IMG/VR virus record: IMGVR_UViG_3300042321_002788
Coordinates: 18,807-82,806 of that record
DNA from: a virus
Reading direction: 5' to 3' (one strand)
Length of the DNA: 64,000 bases
Part shown: positions 30,374 to 41,500 of the stretch, one piece after another
Numbering within the stretch: position 1 is the first letter of the stretch
Layout: each line of letters opens with the position of its first letter
Notes under the pieces: generated by a model
Told to the model about the DNA's origin: nothing
The model's database searches: none
What the model saw: the letters and a program-made list of their open reading frames with translations, nothing else
Position numbers and translations under genes: made by a program

Positions 30374-31105
30374 ATGTCCAATCAGATTTTAGAGTTGAAT
30401 CGGAGTGACAACCTCACCCCTAGCCGTGATACGCGATTTTTTATCTCTAGCCCTTATGGTTTTGGAGAGGAACCTTCCACACGAGTAGCCGATTTAGGTG
30501 GTGCAATCGTCTTAGGTGATTCCACTCTTACCGTGGCAACTGGGGGTTTTGGCCGAATTTTATATGCTGGCACTTTAATTTATGTGGGGACTGCCGGTGA
30601 TTATGTAATTGTCCGAACAAAAACGACAACGCTAACTCAGACAGCAATCCAGATCGAACCTTCCAAAATTGCTGCTGCCCTTGCGACTCCCGCTCAAAAA
30701 TGCACGATTAAATCCTGGGTTCCTTTTGTGAGTGCCAAGACCTTTAACGTTGACACCTCCTCTACTGAGGTTACTGATTCCGTCTTTGGTGAAAGGGCGG
30801 TGGAGAAATTTATCTCCGAAATCATGAGTACTGGGTCGGTATCGGGTCCGCTTGTATTTGGTGATCCTGGATATGAAATCATAAAGGCCGCAGAGCAAAA
30901 AGGTGATCGAATTTACCTTGAAATTGTCTATATGGGACAGCGCGGCGGCTTAGGTTTTCAGACAAATGTTAGCCAAAATGTTAGTGGTGAAAAAGGTAAT
31001 TTCCTACAAGGAAACGTAACTCTAACTATTAGTGGCAATGTGTTTGATATTAAACCGATGGCAACGTCGCCATTCCCTCCTAATGTAGCTGATGACCTCA
31101 ATTAA
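30374..31105 (+). CDS. Putative major tail tube protein
   Basis: An upstream start at 30365 exists, but the ATG at 30374 gives the more natural MSNQILELNRSDNLTPSRDT (243 residues). The protein is Thr/Ser/Gly/Val-rich with long alternating strands, typical of tube-forming beta proteins. It lies just before the tail chaperone and tape measure genes, where the major tail protein sits in siphoviruses. The N-terminal half may include an adhesin-like insertion. Confidence 0.65.
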   Translation: MSNQILELNRSDNLTPSRDTRFFISSPYGFGEEPSTRVADLGGAIVLGDSTLTVATGGFGRILYAGTLIYVGTAGDYVIVRTKTTTLTQTAIQIEPSKIAAALATPAQKCTIKSWVPFVSAKTFNVDTSSTEVTDSVFGERAVEKFISEIMSTGSVSGPLVFGDPGYEIIKAAEQKGDRIYLEIVYMGQRGGLGFQTNVSQNVSGEKGNFLQGNVTLTISGNVFDIKPMATSPFPPNVADDLN

Positions 31106-31373
31106 AATAGTTAAACTCCTTGTTGATGAAGACCAAGAGGTAATGCTAGTCAATTCTAGAATAATCAATAATTACCTCTGGTTTTCTTTCGGTACGTTTG
31201 ATCGAGAAATAAGTCAACAAGAAAAGATATTAATTGAACCACCAGACGGAACAAAAAACCAAGAAAGAATACAGGTATCTGTGATCATTGATCCTCTGTG
31301 GCTCAATACTGAACAAAGTGCAAAAAGAAATCAAAAGGTAAAAATAAATGGCGAAGTTAAGCATTTTAGGTAA
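31092..31373 (+). CDS. Hypothetical tail-region protein
   Basis: This 93-residue protein overlaps the major-tail-like gene by 14 bases and the next gene by 26. It contains ISQQEKILIEPPDGTKNQER. It has no recognised family. It could be a minor tail factor. Confidence 0.6.
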   Translation: MTSIKIVKLLVDEDQEVMLVNSRIINNYLWFSFGTFDREISQQEKILIEPPDGTKNQERIQVSVIIDPLWLNTEQSAKRNQKVKINGEVKHFR

Positions 31374-32133
31374 ATTGAAGTTTAATGAAACATTCTTTTT
31401 CCCTTTAAAAAAAGAATGGATTTTTTACATTGAAGACAATGATGCTTTACTAGAAAAGATAGACACAATTGCTACAGAAGAAAATGGGGAAATTGGGATT
31501 AAGTTCTTAAAACGATACGGGATTAATCCAAAGGAAAATGAAACAGTCAAGGAATACTTAGAGGCACGGGAAAAAGCTGACAAAGCTTATCTTGAGAAAA
31601 TTAAAGCTATCGGGCAAAAAACGGGACTATCCACTGCTGAAATTGAAGGAGTAGTAGTTAACGACGGTTCGATCCGAGAACGAATTGAACAGGTCATGGT
31701 TGATGCCCTTGACGGGGTAAAATCTGACAGCGTAGAACAAAAAGTAGAAACCGCCGCTATCGTACAGCAATCAATTTTAAATAATCGCAAAAAAACAAGA
31801 GAACTAACAAGAGAATCTATAGAACTTGTAGAGCCTTATCTTGATGAATTAAACGCTTTATTTAAGGATCGGGAAACAACTTATGAGACGTACAATAAAG
31901 CCTTATTAGCTAACTTTCTTGGAAGTCCTCGACGGGTAGTTAAACTTAAAGATAAATCTTCTGTTGATTTCACCATACAAGACATTAATGATATGTCTCA
32001 ATTTATGGTAGTAAAACTCTATCAAGACTATCTCTGGCAAGACATAACTCAGTGGCAAAACCCAGAAACTGAGAAACCAGGGACTGAAAAATCAGAATCA
32101 GAATCAACGGAGGATGACGAAAAAAACGAATAG
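31348..32133 (+). CDS. Tail assembly chaperone, zero-frame product (gpG-like)
   Basis: This 261-residue protein sits between the tail tube and tape measure genes, the fixed place of the tail chaperone. It is mostly helical and acidic, with a charged C-terminal linker. Six bases before its stop, A AAA AAC in the correct phase (32121-32127) allows -1 shifting into the following frame. It is thought to coat the tape measure protein during tail assembly. Confidence 0.8.
   Translation: MAKLSILGKLKFNETFFFPLKKEWIFYIEDNDALLEKIDTIATEENGEIGIKFLKRYGINPKENETVKEYLEAREKADKAYLEKIKAIGQKTGLSTAEIEGVVVNDGSIRERIEQVMVDALDGVKSDSVEQKVETAAIVQQSILNNRKKTRELTRESIELVEPYLDELNALFKDRETTYETYNKALLANFLGSPRRVVKLKDKSSVDFTIQDINDMSQFMVVKLYQDYLWQDITQWQNPETEKPGTEKSESESTEDDEKNE
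32121..32127 (+). promoter_or_regulatory. Programmed -1 frameshift site A AAA AAC
   Basis: The zero-frame codons are GAA AAA AAC GAA TAG. The heptamer is the strongest bacterial -1 slippery sequence, and the -1 frame stays open from here to 32579. A downstream hairpin was not analysed in detail. Confidence 0.82.
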
Positions 32134-32579
32134 ATGACGCAATTAATGCGCGGTTAGAGGCAATTGCTAACCCCATTAATTGGGAAGAAATCTATTACAA
32201 ATGGTGTGCATGGGGATTATCTATGGAAGAGTGGGAAGAATGGCCAGACTGGTTAATCCTAAAAAAATATTCAGGGATTCAAAAAGTCAAATGTGAAGAG
32301 ATTAATTCACTATCAGACACAGTCAGTCAGATTGCCGCCATGGTTAACATTTACTTAATGGCTCAATCAAAAGAAAAATCACAGTCTCAACCTCCAAAAC
32401 CCAGTGATTTTCTTCCTTTCCGGTTTAAAGAAAATAAAAAATATTTTCTTGATCAAGAAACCGCTCAAATTCTGTTAGAAGCCATGAAAGCTGGACAAGT
32501 GCCAGTCTTCGCCACTCAAATAATAGTCGATTGCGGACTATACGACGAAATAATTCAATTAGTAGGGGAGAAAAGCTAA
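32127..32579 (+). CDS. Tail assembly chaperone, -1 frame extension (gpT-like)
   Basis: Read through the slippery site, translation continues for 150 residues (RIDDAINARLEAIANPINWE, then YYKWCAWGLSMEEWEEWPDW), giving a 410-residue fusion. The WCAWGLS...W segment is typical of the T domain that recruits the tail tube protein. An ATG at 32223 could give a 118-residue product alone, but the 90 open bases upstream of it favour the fusion. Confidence 0.75.
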   Translation, partial: RIDDAINARLEAIANPINWEEIYYKWCAWGLSMEEWEEWPDWLILKKYSGIQKVKCEEINSLSDTVSQIAAMVNIYLMAQSKEKSQSQPPKPSDFLPFRFKENKKYFLDQETAQILLEAMKAGQVPVFATQIIVDCGLYDEIIQLVGEKS

Positions 32580-35500
32580 TGTCTTTATCACTTGGTACTT
32601 TAGAAATCGGTCTAGGGCTAAATACAGCCCAATATGATAGCGGTATCAAATCGGCTAAAGACCAGCTTTCTTCTTTAGAAGATCATGCCCAAAAAATCAC
32701 TAGAGACATAGAATGGTCTCTTAAGCAAAGTATTCCTAAGTTAACAATTGTTCCAGTAGTAGATCATCGCCCATTGCATGGTTTAAATAAACATTTATCA
32801 GAAAAAGAAAAACACATTGATCGAGTTAGTAAAAAAGTTATCAGGATTAAAGTTGATGACAGTGAACTACAAGAAATAGCAAACAAAACAGTTATAGTTC
32901 AGGCATCAGTTCAATCTAAAGGTTCTAGCCAAAAATATTCTAATGAGATTAAACAAAAAGTAGAAGTATCTATCAAAAATGCAAATCTTGAATTATTAAC
33001 AGAAATTAAAGCGGTTACAAAAGAAATTAAAGAAGTTGTTAAATCTGTTTCTAGATTAAAGCCTACAGCTATTGGAACTATAAGCAATTCTTTAATACAA
33101 GGAATTGGATTTAATTTGACTAAAAGTTTTAGTCAAGGATTTGAACAAAGTTTTACTAAAAAAACTGGGTTTAACTTTGAATCCGCTGGGCAAAAAACTG
33201 GAAATATAACTGCTAGTTCTGTACAGTTTGTTCAACCAGTATTAAATAAACTTGTTGATACTTTACAAATAAAAATAGATAAAATAACAGGCAGAGATAA
33301 ACCGATTGGAGAACGAATATTAACTGCATCAGAAACTTTCCAAAAAATACAAACCAAGATAGGAGTTTCTAATAATAATCCTTATACTCAAAAATCTATA
33401 GATAATTCGATAGCAAGTTTTCAAAATATGCTCAGTGTTTTAGGAAGTGGCGAATTTTCAAAATTTCCAGAAGCATCTCAAAAAGCAATAACTTCACTAA
33501 CAGAGTTATTAAACCTTATATCTTCCGAAAATGACTTAGGTGAGCTTACTAAAGATTTAGCAGATTTATTAAAAATAACAATTGCTTTTAGTGGAAAAGA
33601 TTTTTTACAAATTATTAAACAATCTCACTCTCTTTTGAAAACTCAAAAAGCTTTAGAGGGAAGTAGCGCAGAATTTATCGGAGCTTTAAAGCAAGCAGTA
33701 TCAGAGCAAAAAATTATTGAACAAGGATTTAGATTAATTGCAAGAGAAAATCATAAATCATTTTTTGTTAACGATGAAGGTAAATATATTGGAACCGACA
33801 ATGTAGGTGGTCGAGTGATCGGATTTACAGCCACACCAAAACAATCAATGCCTGGTGTTGGGCAAGATATTTATGAAATTGCTTTTTCTCTAGATTCTCA
33901 GTTTTCTAGTCTAGGGGATGCAGCGCAATTAACAAAAAAAGAAGTAATTCAGCTAAAAAACTCTGTGTCTGAGTTTTTTAATAAGTTTGTAAGCAATACT
34001 AATGAAGCTATATTAACTGCATCGCCAGAAAATGCAGATCAAAAAGGAAAAAGACGGGGATCAATTTATCAACGATTTGGGTTTGTTCCTGAAGGAGAAG
34101 GTAATCGTTTAGTAGCGCAAATTTCTTCTAGAAAAATTGTTGAGCCAAACTTAAAATTTAATTTAAAACAGAATGAACAAGTTACTCAAATAAGTAAACA
34201 GATTGAACAAAGATTGACAACTACTTTAGGTACGTTCGATAATTTATTTCAGCATAGTATTTCACAAGCTATTCAATACGCTAAATCTATAATTGTTGGA
34301 AGCGAGTTAATTCAACAAGATTTAGAGCAACTTCAAAAAGAAGCCCAAAACGCTGAATATGATGATTCACCCGCAATACAATCTCAAAATAAAATAAATC
34401 AAAATTTAAAAAACTTACAGGCAAGGATAAAACAAAGCAAAAGACTACAAAACGATCCTATTTTACGGGATTTTTCTAAAATAGACATAACAAATATAGA
34501 TACTCTTGTACCAAAAGAACAATTAGCAAAAATTGCATTAAAAATTACTAAAATCACAGAAAATGTGCCTAAAGAAATTGTTAAAAAATTACTTGAGCGT
34601 GTTGCACAATTTCAGCCAGAAGAAATAATTGATCCTACACTCTTAGGATCAATTATTTCTTCATTAACAAAAGATATACAAACTCAATTAACAGGAGTAA
34701 CACCTCAATTAAAAATGTTCGGTAGTGGTGTTAATTCAAATTATCTAAATTTATTACCAGAAAAAAAACGAGAATCATTTCTTAAAAAACAAACAGAATA
34801 CGAGCAAGCATTAATTAAATACGAGCAGACCAACAATCCAGAAGCCAAAATACCGACCCCTCCACAGTTAAGCAAGATTGATAAACAGACAATTGCTAAA
34901 AACCTTAGAATTGAAGACGTTCAACGCGAAGTTTCCTATGTTATTCAAAATGCTAACACTTTAAGAAAAGCGTCTCAAGATGCTATTGATCGAGTTAATA
35001 ATTTATTAGCTAAAGTGCCAAAAAACGAAAGATTTGGGCATCCATTAGCGTCATTAAAAGGGAACCTTACTCAACTTAAAGAATCTGCCGAAAATGTTAA
35101 TCCTATTTATGATTTAAAAAAATTAGGTGTAAATAAAGAAATTCTTGACGCTATTGACGTTAAATCTCAAGTAATACCAGAAATGACTGATACTGGTTCT
35201 AGTATTGTCTCTGGATTAGTACAAGGATTAAATAGTAAATTAGCAGAACTTGAGACTGTTTCAATAGACATTGCCTCTATTCCACTAGAAATAACCAAAC
35301 AAATCAATAAAATACAGTCGCCTTCTAAAGAATTTGAAAAAGTAGGAAAAAATATAGTTGAAGGTGAAATTAAAGGAATTAAGTCAAAAGAAAAAGACTT
35401 ACAAGCGACGATGGCTATCATTGCTAAAAATATGATAGAAAATCGTTATTTGGCAACTAAAAATCCTGTAAACATCGATCCGTTTTTTCCTCATCAAATA

Positions 35501-38500
35501 GAAGCGTATCAAAAACAATCATCAAATACTTTTATTGGGGACATCCAATTAGGGCAAGAAAAAATACAAGGCGTTTCATATCAAAGTCAATCTATTTCTC
35601 AAGTCAATCAAAAAGCTATTAACCAAAGACTAGCGTTAGAAGCCGAAAATGAAGCAAATAGAAAAGCTACTAATAAAGCATTAACTGAAGCATCTAAATA
35701 TACTGCAAAAATACGAGAACTGTCTGAGAAAGATGCGGAACGTACTCGTAAACATAAAGCAGAAAAAGAAGCATGGGCAAAATTATGGACAAATCATGAA
35801 GCGCAGAAAAAAGCTAGTACACAACAGCTAGTTCCTGTTATAGCATCCACTGAAACACTAGGTAACAACAAAATAAAAACAGAAAAGACAGAAGAAGAAC
35901 TTCCTCTTTATACACCGTCTTCTATTGTAGAAAAAAAGGTTCAAGTATTAAAAGAATCTGGGCAATCTACTAATAAAATTGAAAAAATGTTAGCAGAATC
36001 TGCTAAAAAGTCTGAAGAGTTATTTTTAAAAGAAATGACAAAACGTTCAGCTAAAAAAGCGGAAGAAATTTATGCTAAAACTATTAAGGAATTTAAACAG
36101 AAAGCTTTACCGCCTGCTATTAATCTTGGTTCAATTCCTGATCCTTGGACAGAAGCATCTACAGGTGGTGCAGATGGGCAACCTCCTAAACCCCCTATCA
36201 ACCGACCTGTTGCTTCATCTGATCCCGAACCCGAACCAAATAAACAGGTAAAATCGGCAAGCAAGATAATTCAGAATATAGACAATCCTACTCAATTACA
36301 AAAAATAGGTAAGGCATTTGAAGCAATTAAAAATCAGTTAAATAACTTGCCTGAACCTATTAAACGAGTCTTGCTTGGAGCAAGAACACTGTTATCAGCT
36401 TTTGCTGGTTTTCAAATTCTTCAGCAAGCCGGTGTGTTTTTTCGACAATTTACCACTGATTCTTTTCAAGCAGCATTAAACATGGAGCGGCTTGAAACAG
36501 TCTTAAATTTCTCAACTGGAAATGCTGAATCTTCTCTTGCTAAATTAAAGATACAAGCTGACCGATTAGGAATATCATTTTTATCTTCTGCCAAAAATTA
36601 TCAGCAGTTTAGTGCTTCTGTAATAAATACGCCATTAGAATTTCAAAAAGATAAAATTTTTGAAGGAATAACATTAGGATTGGCTACTAGAGGTGCTAGT
36701 TCTCAACAGCAAGACAGAGCTTTACTAGCCATTACTCAGATAGCTAGTAAAGGTCGTGTTTCAATGGAAGAACTTAACTCTCAGTTAGGTGAAGCAATGC
36801 CAGGCGCGTTACAGATTGCTGCTCGTTCTATGGGATTGACTTCTCAAGAATTTATTAAATTAGTTGAATCAGGATCTATTTTAGCAGAAGATTTGCTACC
36901 TAAACTAGCTACACAGATTAACTTAGAAAGTGCTGGTGGACTTAGTGTTATTGATGATACTGCTTTTGCTCAAGTTGCCAGAGTTCAAAATCAGATAGAA
37001 TTGCTTCGCATTTCATTAGGCGAATCTTTATTAAACGCTTCTAAATTAGGATTACCATTAATAACAAAAGGACTAGAAATATTAACGAAAAATGGTCAGT
37101 CGTTAGCTACTGTATTGACATCTATTGGTGTTGTTAGTGCTGGCGGTTTTATTATGGTTTTAAAAAATATCGGACTTATAGACTTAGGATTAAAAGCACT
37201 GGGAGTTACAGCGGCATCTACTCGTGGGGCAATATCTCAGATTGGAGTAGGACTACTTAAAGGACTAGGATGGACTGCTTTAATTTATGGTGTAATGGAA
37301 GCTTTTAAAGAGCTTTATCAGTACATCAACGCAGGCTCCGAAGAGTCTAAACGATCTCTTAAATCAACTCAAGAATCGTTACAAGAATTGAGAAGATTAC
37401 TAGAGAAACCTTTGCCTACACCTAAAGCTTCTACTGTTATAACTGATAGTGCAACCGCAATTCAGCGATTTAAAAACAACAGAGAAAGAGATAAAAGCTT
37501 AGAATTTACTGCGGGGGGACTCATTGATACGACACAAATTTTAAGATTATCAACCGATACATTCAGTGATACAAAGATTATTGAATTTACGGGTAAACTT
37601 GACACATTGCGGCAAAAAGCAAAAGACCTCAAGATAGATGAAATCATAGCTAGTGGAGATGCTGACGTTAAAAAAGCTACATCTGTTCGTCAAGAAATTG
37701 CGAAAGTAAACCAAGAAATACAAGCTTTAACGGAAAAATACTTTCCTCAAATTGGGCTTATTGTTAATGAGATAGCATCTACAGAAGAAAGAATTACAGC
37801 AATTAAAAAAGTTTTAGATGATCCAGGGTCTTCTAATTCCCAAAAAGATAATGCTAGTATCCAGCTAGAAATTGCTGAAGTTCAACTTAGAAAATTAAAA
37901 GAATCGCAAGAAAAATATAACGAAGCAGTCAAAGAGAATTTAGTCAACTATCAACGATTAACAGAACAAATAAATAAAGTAGCAAGAGCTTTATCTAATA
38001 TTGAATTTGTCTCTAGTGGTCGAACTATTTTGTCTGAAACAGATATTAAACGACAAGTTTTATCTGGGAACCTGAAGCCGTTTGAAATAGACTTGACCGT
38101 TAGAGAACAGAGCCTATCTATTGTCAAGGATCAGTTTAATTCGCTTAATGGATTATTAGCAACCAAAGAAAAAGAATTACAAAACACCCTAACAGATCAA
38201 ATTAATCAGCGAATAACTGAGTTAATGCCTGAATTAAATGGAATAGATTTTAGAACGGCATTACAGCAGGGAAGTGTGTCACCAGAAGCTATAGGTGATC
38301 GGTTACAACAGTTGGGAGATCAAGCGCCTTTTGAATTAAACCAGGTATTAGAAACAGCTAAACAGCAAGCATCTATTAGACGACAAACTTTAACTATTGA
38401 TAAATCAATTGTTGATACAGAACTAGAAATTGCTAACGCTAGACGAGAGCGTGCAAGAAATGCCAGACAAGCATCAATAGTCGGTGCCAATGTCAACGAG

Positions 38501-41500
38501 AGAATTGCTACTTTAAGGCAATTACCCTTTGGGGGGCCAGCCGCTTCCTATCGGGATGCCTTATCAGAAGTTCGCAACCAAGAGAGATTGTTAGGAGAGG
38601 CTTATCGTCGATTAGAAAGTGCGTCAGACGACCCTAATGTGATTCAGCAAGAGGTTGATAATACCCGATTAGCCCTAGAACAAGCCCGCGCTAACCTATT
38701 ACAGCAACAAACATCACTACAAGACTATTACCGCAACCTTGACCGTCAGATAATCGACTTTAATCGTCAGATTAAAGATTACAGGAGACAGATTGAAGAC
38801 GCTCAACTGTCAGCTTTTAGAGAAAATCGTTCCCTATCTGAAAGTTACACTGATTTAGTCAGGGAACTCGATAAGAACCTCTTAAATGCCCAAAATCAGC
38901 TACTGGATGCGACCGATAGAATCAGGGTACAGCAAGTTAAAAATCGGTTATTGATACCCGGTACAAGCGACGCTGGCAAAGAATTAGGTGACATTTTCCT
39001 AGAATTTGTGCAGGGACAAGCTGATATTGCTAGTCGCGGACGCACCTTCCAATCCCGAACCGAGGAGATAGAAACTTCCTATATCTCTACTCTAAGAAAT
39101 ATCCGTAACTTACAAGAGCAACAGCAAGAGGCTGAAAGAAACCGACTAAAAACGATTGAGGATATTAAACGGACTCAGGAAGACCTCAATCGTACTCTAG
39201 CTGATTTAATCCGACAAACCAATAAAGAATTAGGCTTTATTCCCCAATCAATCAAGGATATTGTCACAAATCTTAATACACTTCCAGAACCAATTAAATT
39301 AATCAATTCTGAGTTAGTGGCTATTCCCCCAAATATTAAGACTTCTGGAGAAGACTTAATAAAAAGTATAGAAGAAACTGCGGAGGGAATTAGAAAAGCT
39401 AAGGAAGGTTTGATACTACCAGCACCTAATAATTTCACCCCTGCTCCTGTGTGGAATGGGGGAGGGTTTTTACCACCGCCACCGCCACAGTCGTCTTCAA
39501 TTCCCAAAGGGTTAACACCACGCGGTCAAGAATTATCTCAGCATTTAAACAATCCTCGCGTCAAAGCCTTTCTTGATGTTATTGCTTACGCAGAAGGTAC
39601 TGCCAAGATGCCAAATCAGGGATATAACACCCTTTTTGGCCATGGACAATTTAGTTCTTTTGCAGACCATCCACGCCAAAGAATTCCGTTTGGATCAACC
39701 AGTTCATCGGCATCTGGAAGATACCAGATCATGGATTTTACATGGAATGAAGAAAAAGCAAAATTAGGATTAAAAGATTTTTCTCCTGTCTCTCAAGATT
39801 TAGTCGCATTAAGCCGTATTCTAATGAGAGGTGGATTGGACGAGCTTCTTAAGGGAGATATTCGTGGGGCAATTAACGCAACCCGCAAAGAATGGGCATC
39901 TTTCCCAGGGGCTAATTACCCAGGGCAAGGTATGAAACGGATGGAAGACCTGTTAAAGGTTTACGATCAGTCTTTGCGAAAATACCAACCAAATGCCCCT
40001 CGTACTCAATCCGAACTAGACGCACTGCGATATGACGGCAATCCTGCTAACAGTGGAGCATCAAACCGTATTCGACAAATCAGAAGAAATCAAGGCGGTT
40101 CACCCACTCTATCAACTTCCACTCCTAACCCTTCTCCATCGGTTCAGCAACAAATCACCAACAGATTACCAAAAAATATTCAATCTGTTTTAGTTCAAGA
40201 AGTTGGCGGAAAAACTGTATATTCTAAAAACGCTCAAACACCCCCAGCGTCACCAGCTAGTACAATTAAAGTCATTATTGCTGATTTGATTGCCAAAGAA
40301 ATAACAAGCGGAAAACTTTCCTTAAAAGATGCTATCGCCATAAAATTGCCTTTGGTTGATCCACACGGACAATTAAAAGCCAATCAAGTTAAAACAGTTG
40401 AACAGCTAGTACAGTTAATGCTAGAAAAGTCAGATAATACGGCAACTAATGTTTTAATTGATCGGCTAGGTGGGCTAACCAAAGCTACAGAATTAGCCAG
40501 AAAAGAAGGTTATAAAAACACTACTATTTCTAGGTATTTAAATATACCAGGCAGTGGAACTCCAAACATTTCAACAGCACAAGACGTAACGTTAGCTATG
40601 CAGTCTTTAATTAAAAATCAAAATCCTGCAAGTCAATTAGCTGAACAATCTCTGAGACAAACAAGAAATTTTAAGTATAATAATGAAATCGGCGGAAAAA
40701 TTGGAAATAACTCTAAAGTTATTGGTAACGTTGGACTGGTAAACATTAATGGGAAAGAATATATTGTAACTGCTTATGCAAACATTAACGGCAATCAACT
40801 AAATAATCGAAAAATAATAACTAATGCTACTAATGCAATTAGCCAATCCATTAAAGACTCCACCTCTAACCCTTCTCCTGCCCGTGTTTTAACAAAAGAA
40901 GAAACAAAAGAAGGAAAAGGCGGTCCAGAATTTAGTAGTCCTCCACCTATAGCCCAATTACCGGCTCTACCTAATCAAAACCGAGATAATTTCTGGGATG
41001 CCGATTTACCACCGGTTCTCAAAGAAAATCCGATTAACTTCCAGAGTCCTAATTTACCTCCCGTTCCCAATCTTCCTACGGGTAATCTTGGCGCATCGGC
41101 TGATCAAATTCGCAACGCTGAAACAGCCAACCAAAACGCTGAGGAGTTTTCAAGACGGCTAGAAGAGCAACAAAATCTAAACAATGCTCTTGACAGATCA
41201 ATGAAATTTAGACGGCAGCAAGAGGAAGATGCCCGTGCATTAGAACGCACTTTAAGAGATGCTTCCGAGAATGTCGCTGATTTGACTATCAACTCTAAAG
41301 GGTATCTGACAGTACAAGAAGAAATTAATAAGAGTGCTACAGAAGTCTCTCGACAATATCGCTCTCAGATTGAATCACTAGAAGACCAGCGACGGACTTT
41401 ACTTTTAAATGCTGAGGCTCAACAAAAATACAGCGACGCGATAAAAGAAATCTTAGGAGAATTTCAAAGAAAAGGTATAGCTCTCCCCCCTGAATTTCTC

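Noticed and set aside
40160-40860. Antibiotic-resistance beta-lactamase
   Set aside because: It is an internal domain of the tape measure, has no signal peptide, lacks a visible Glu166 equivalent and has KIG in place of KTG.
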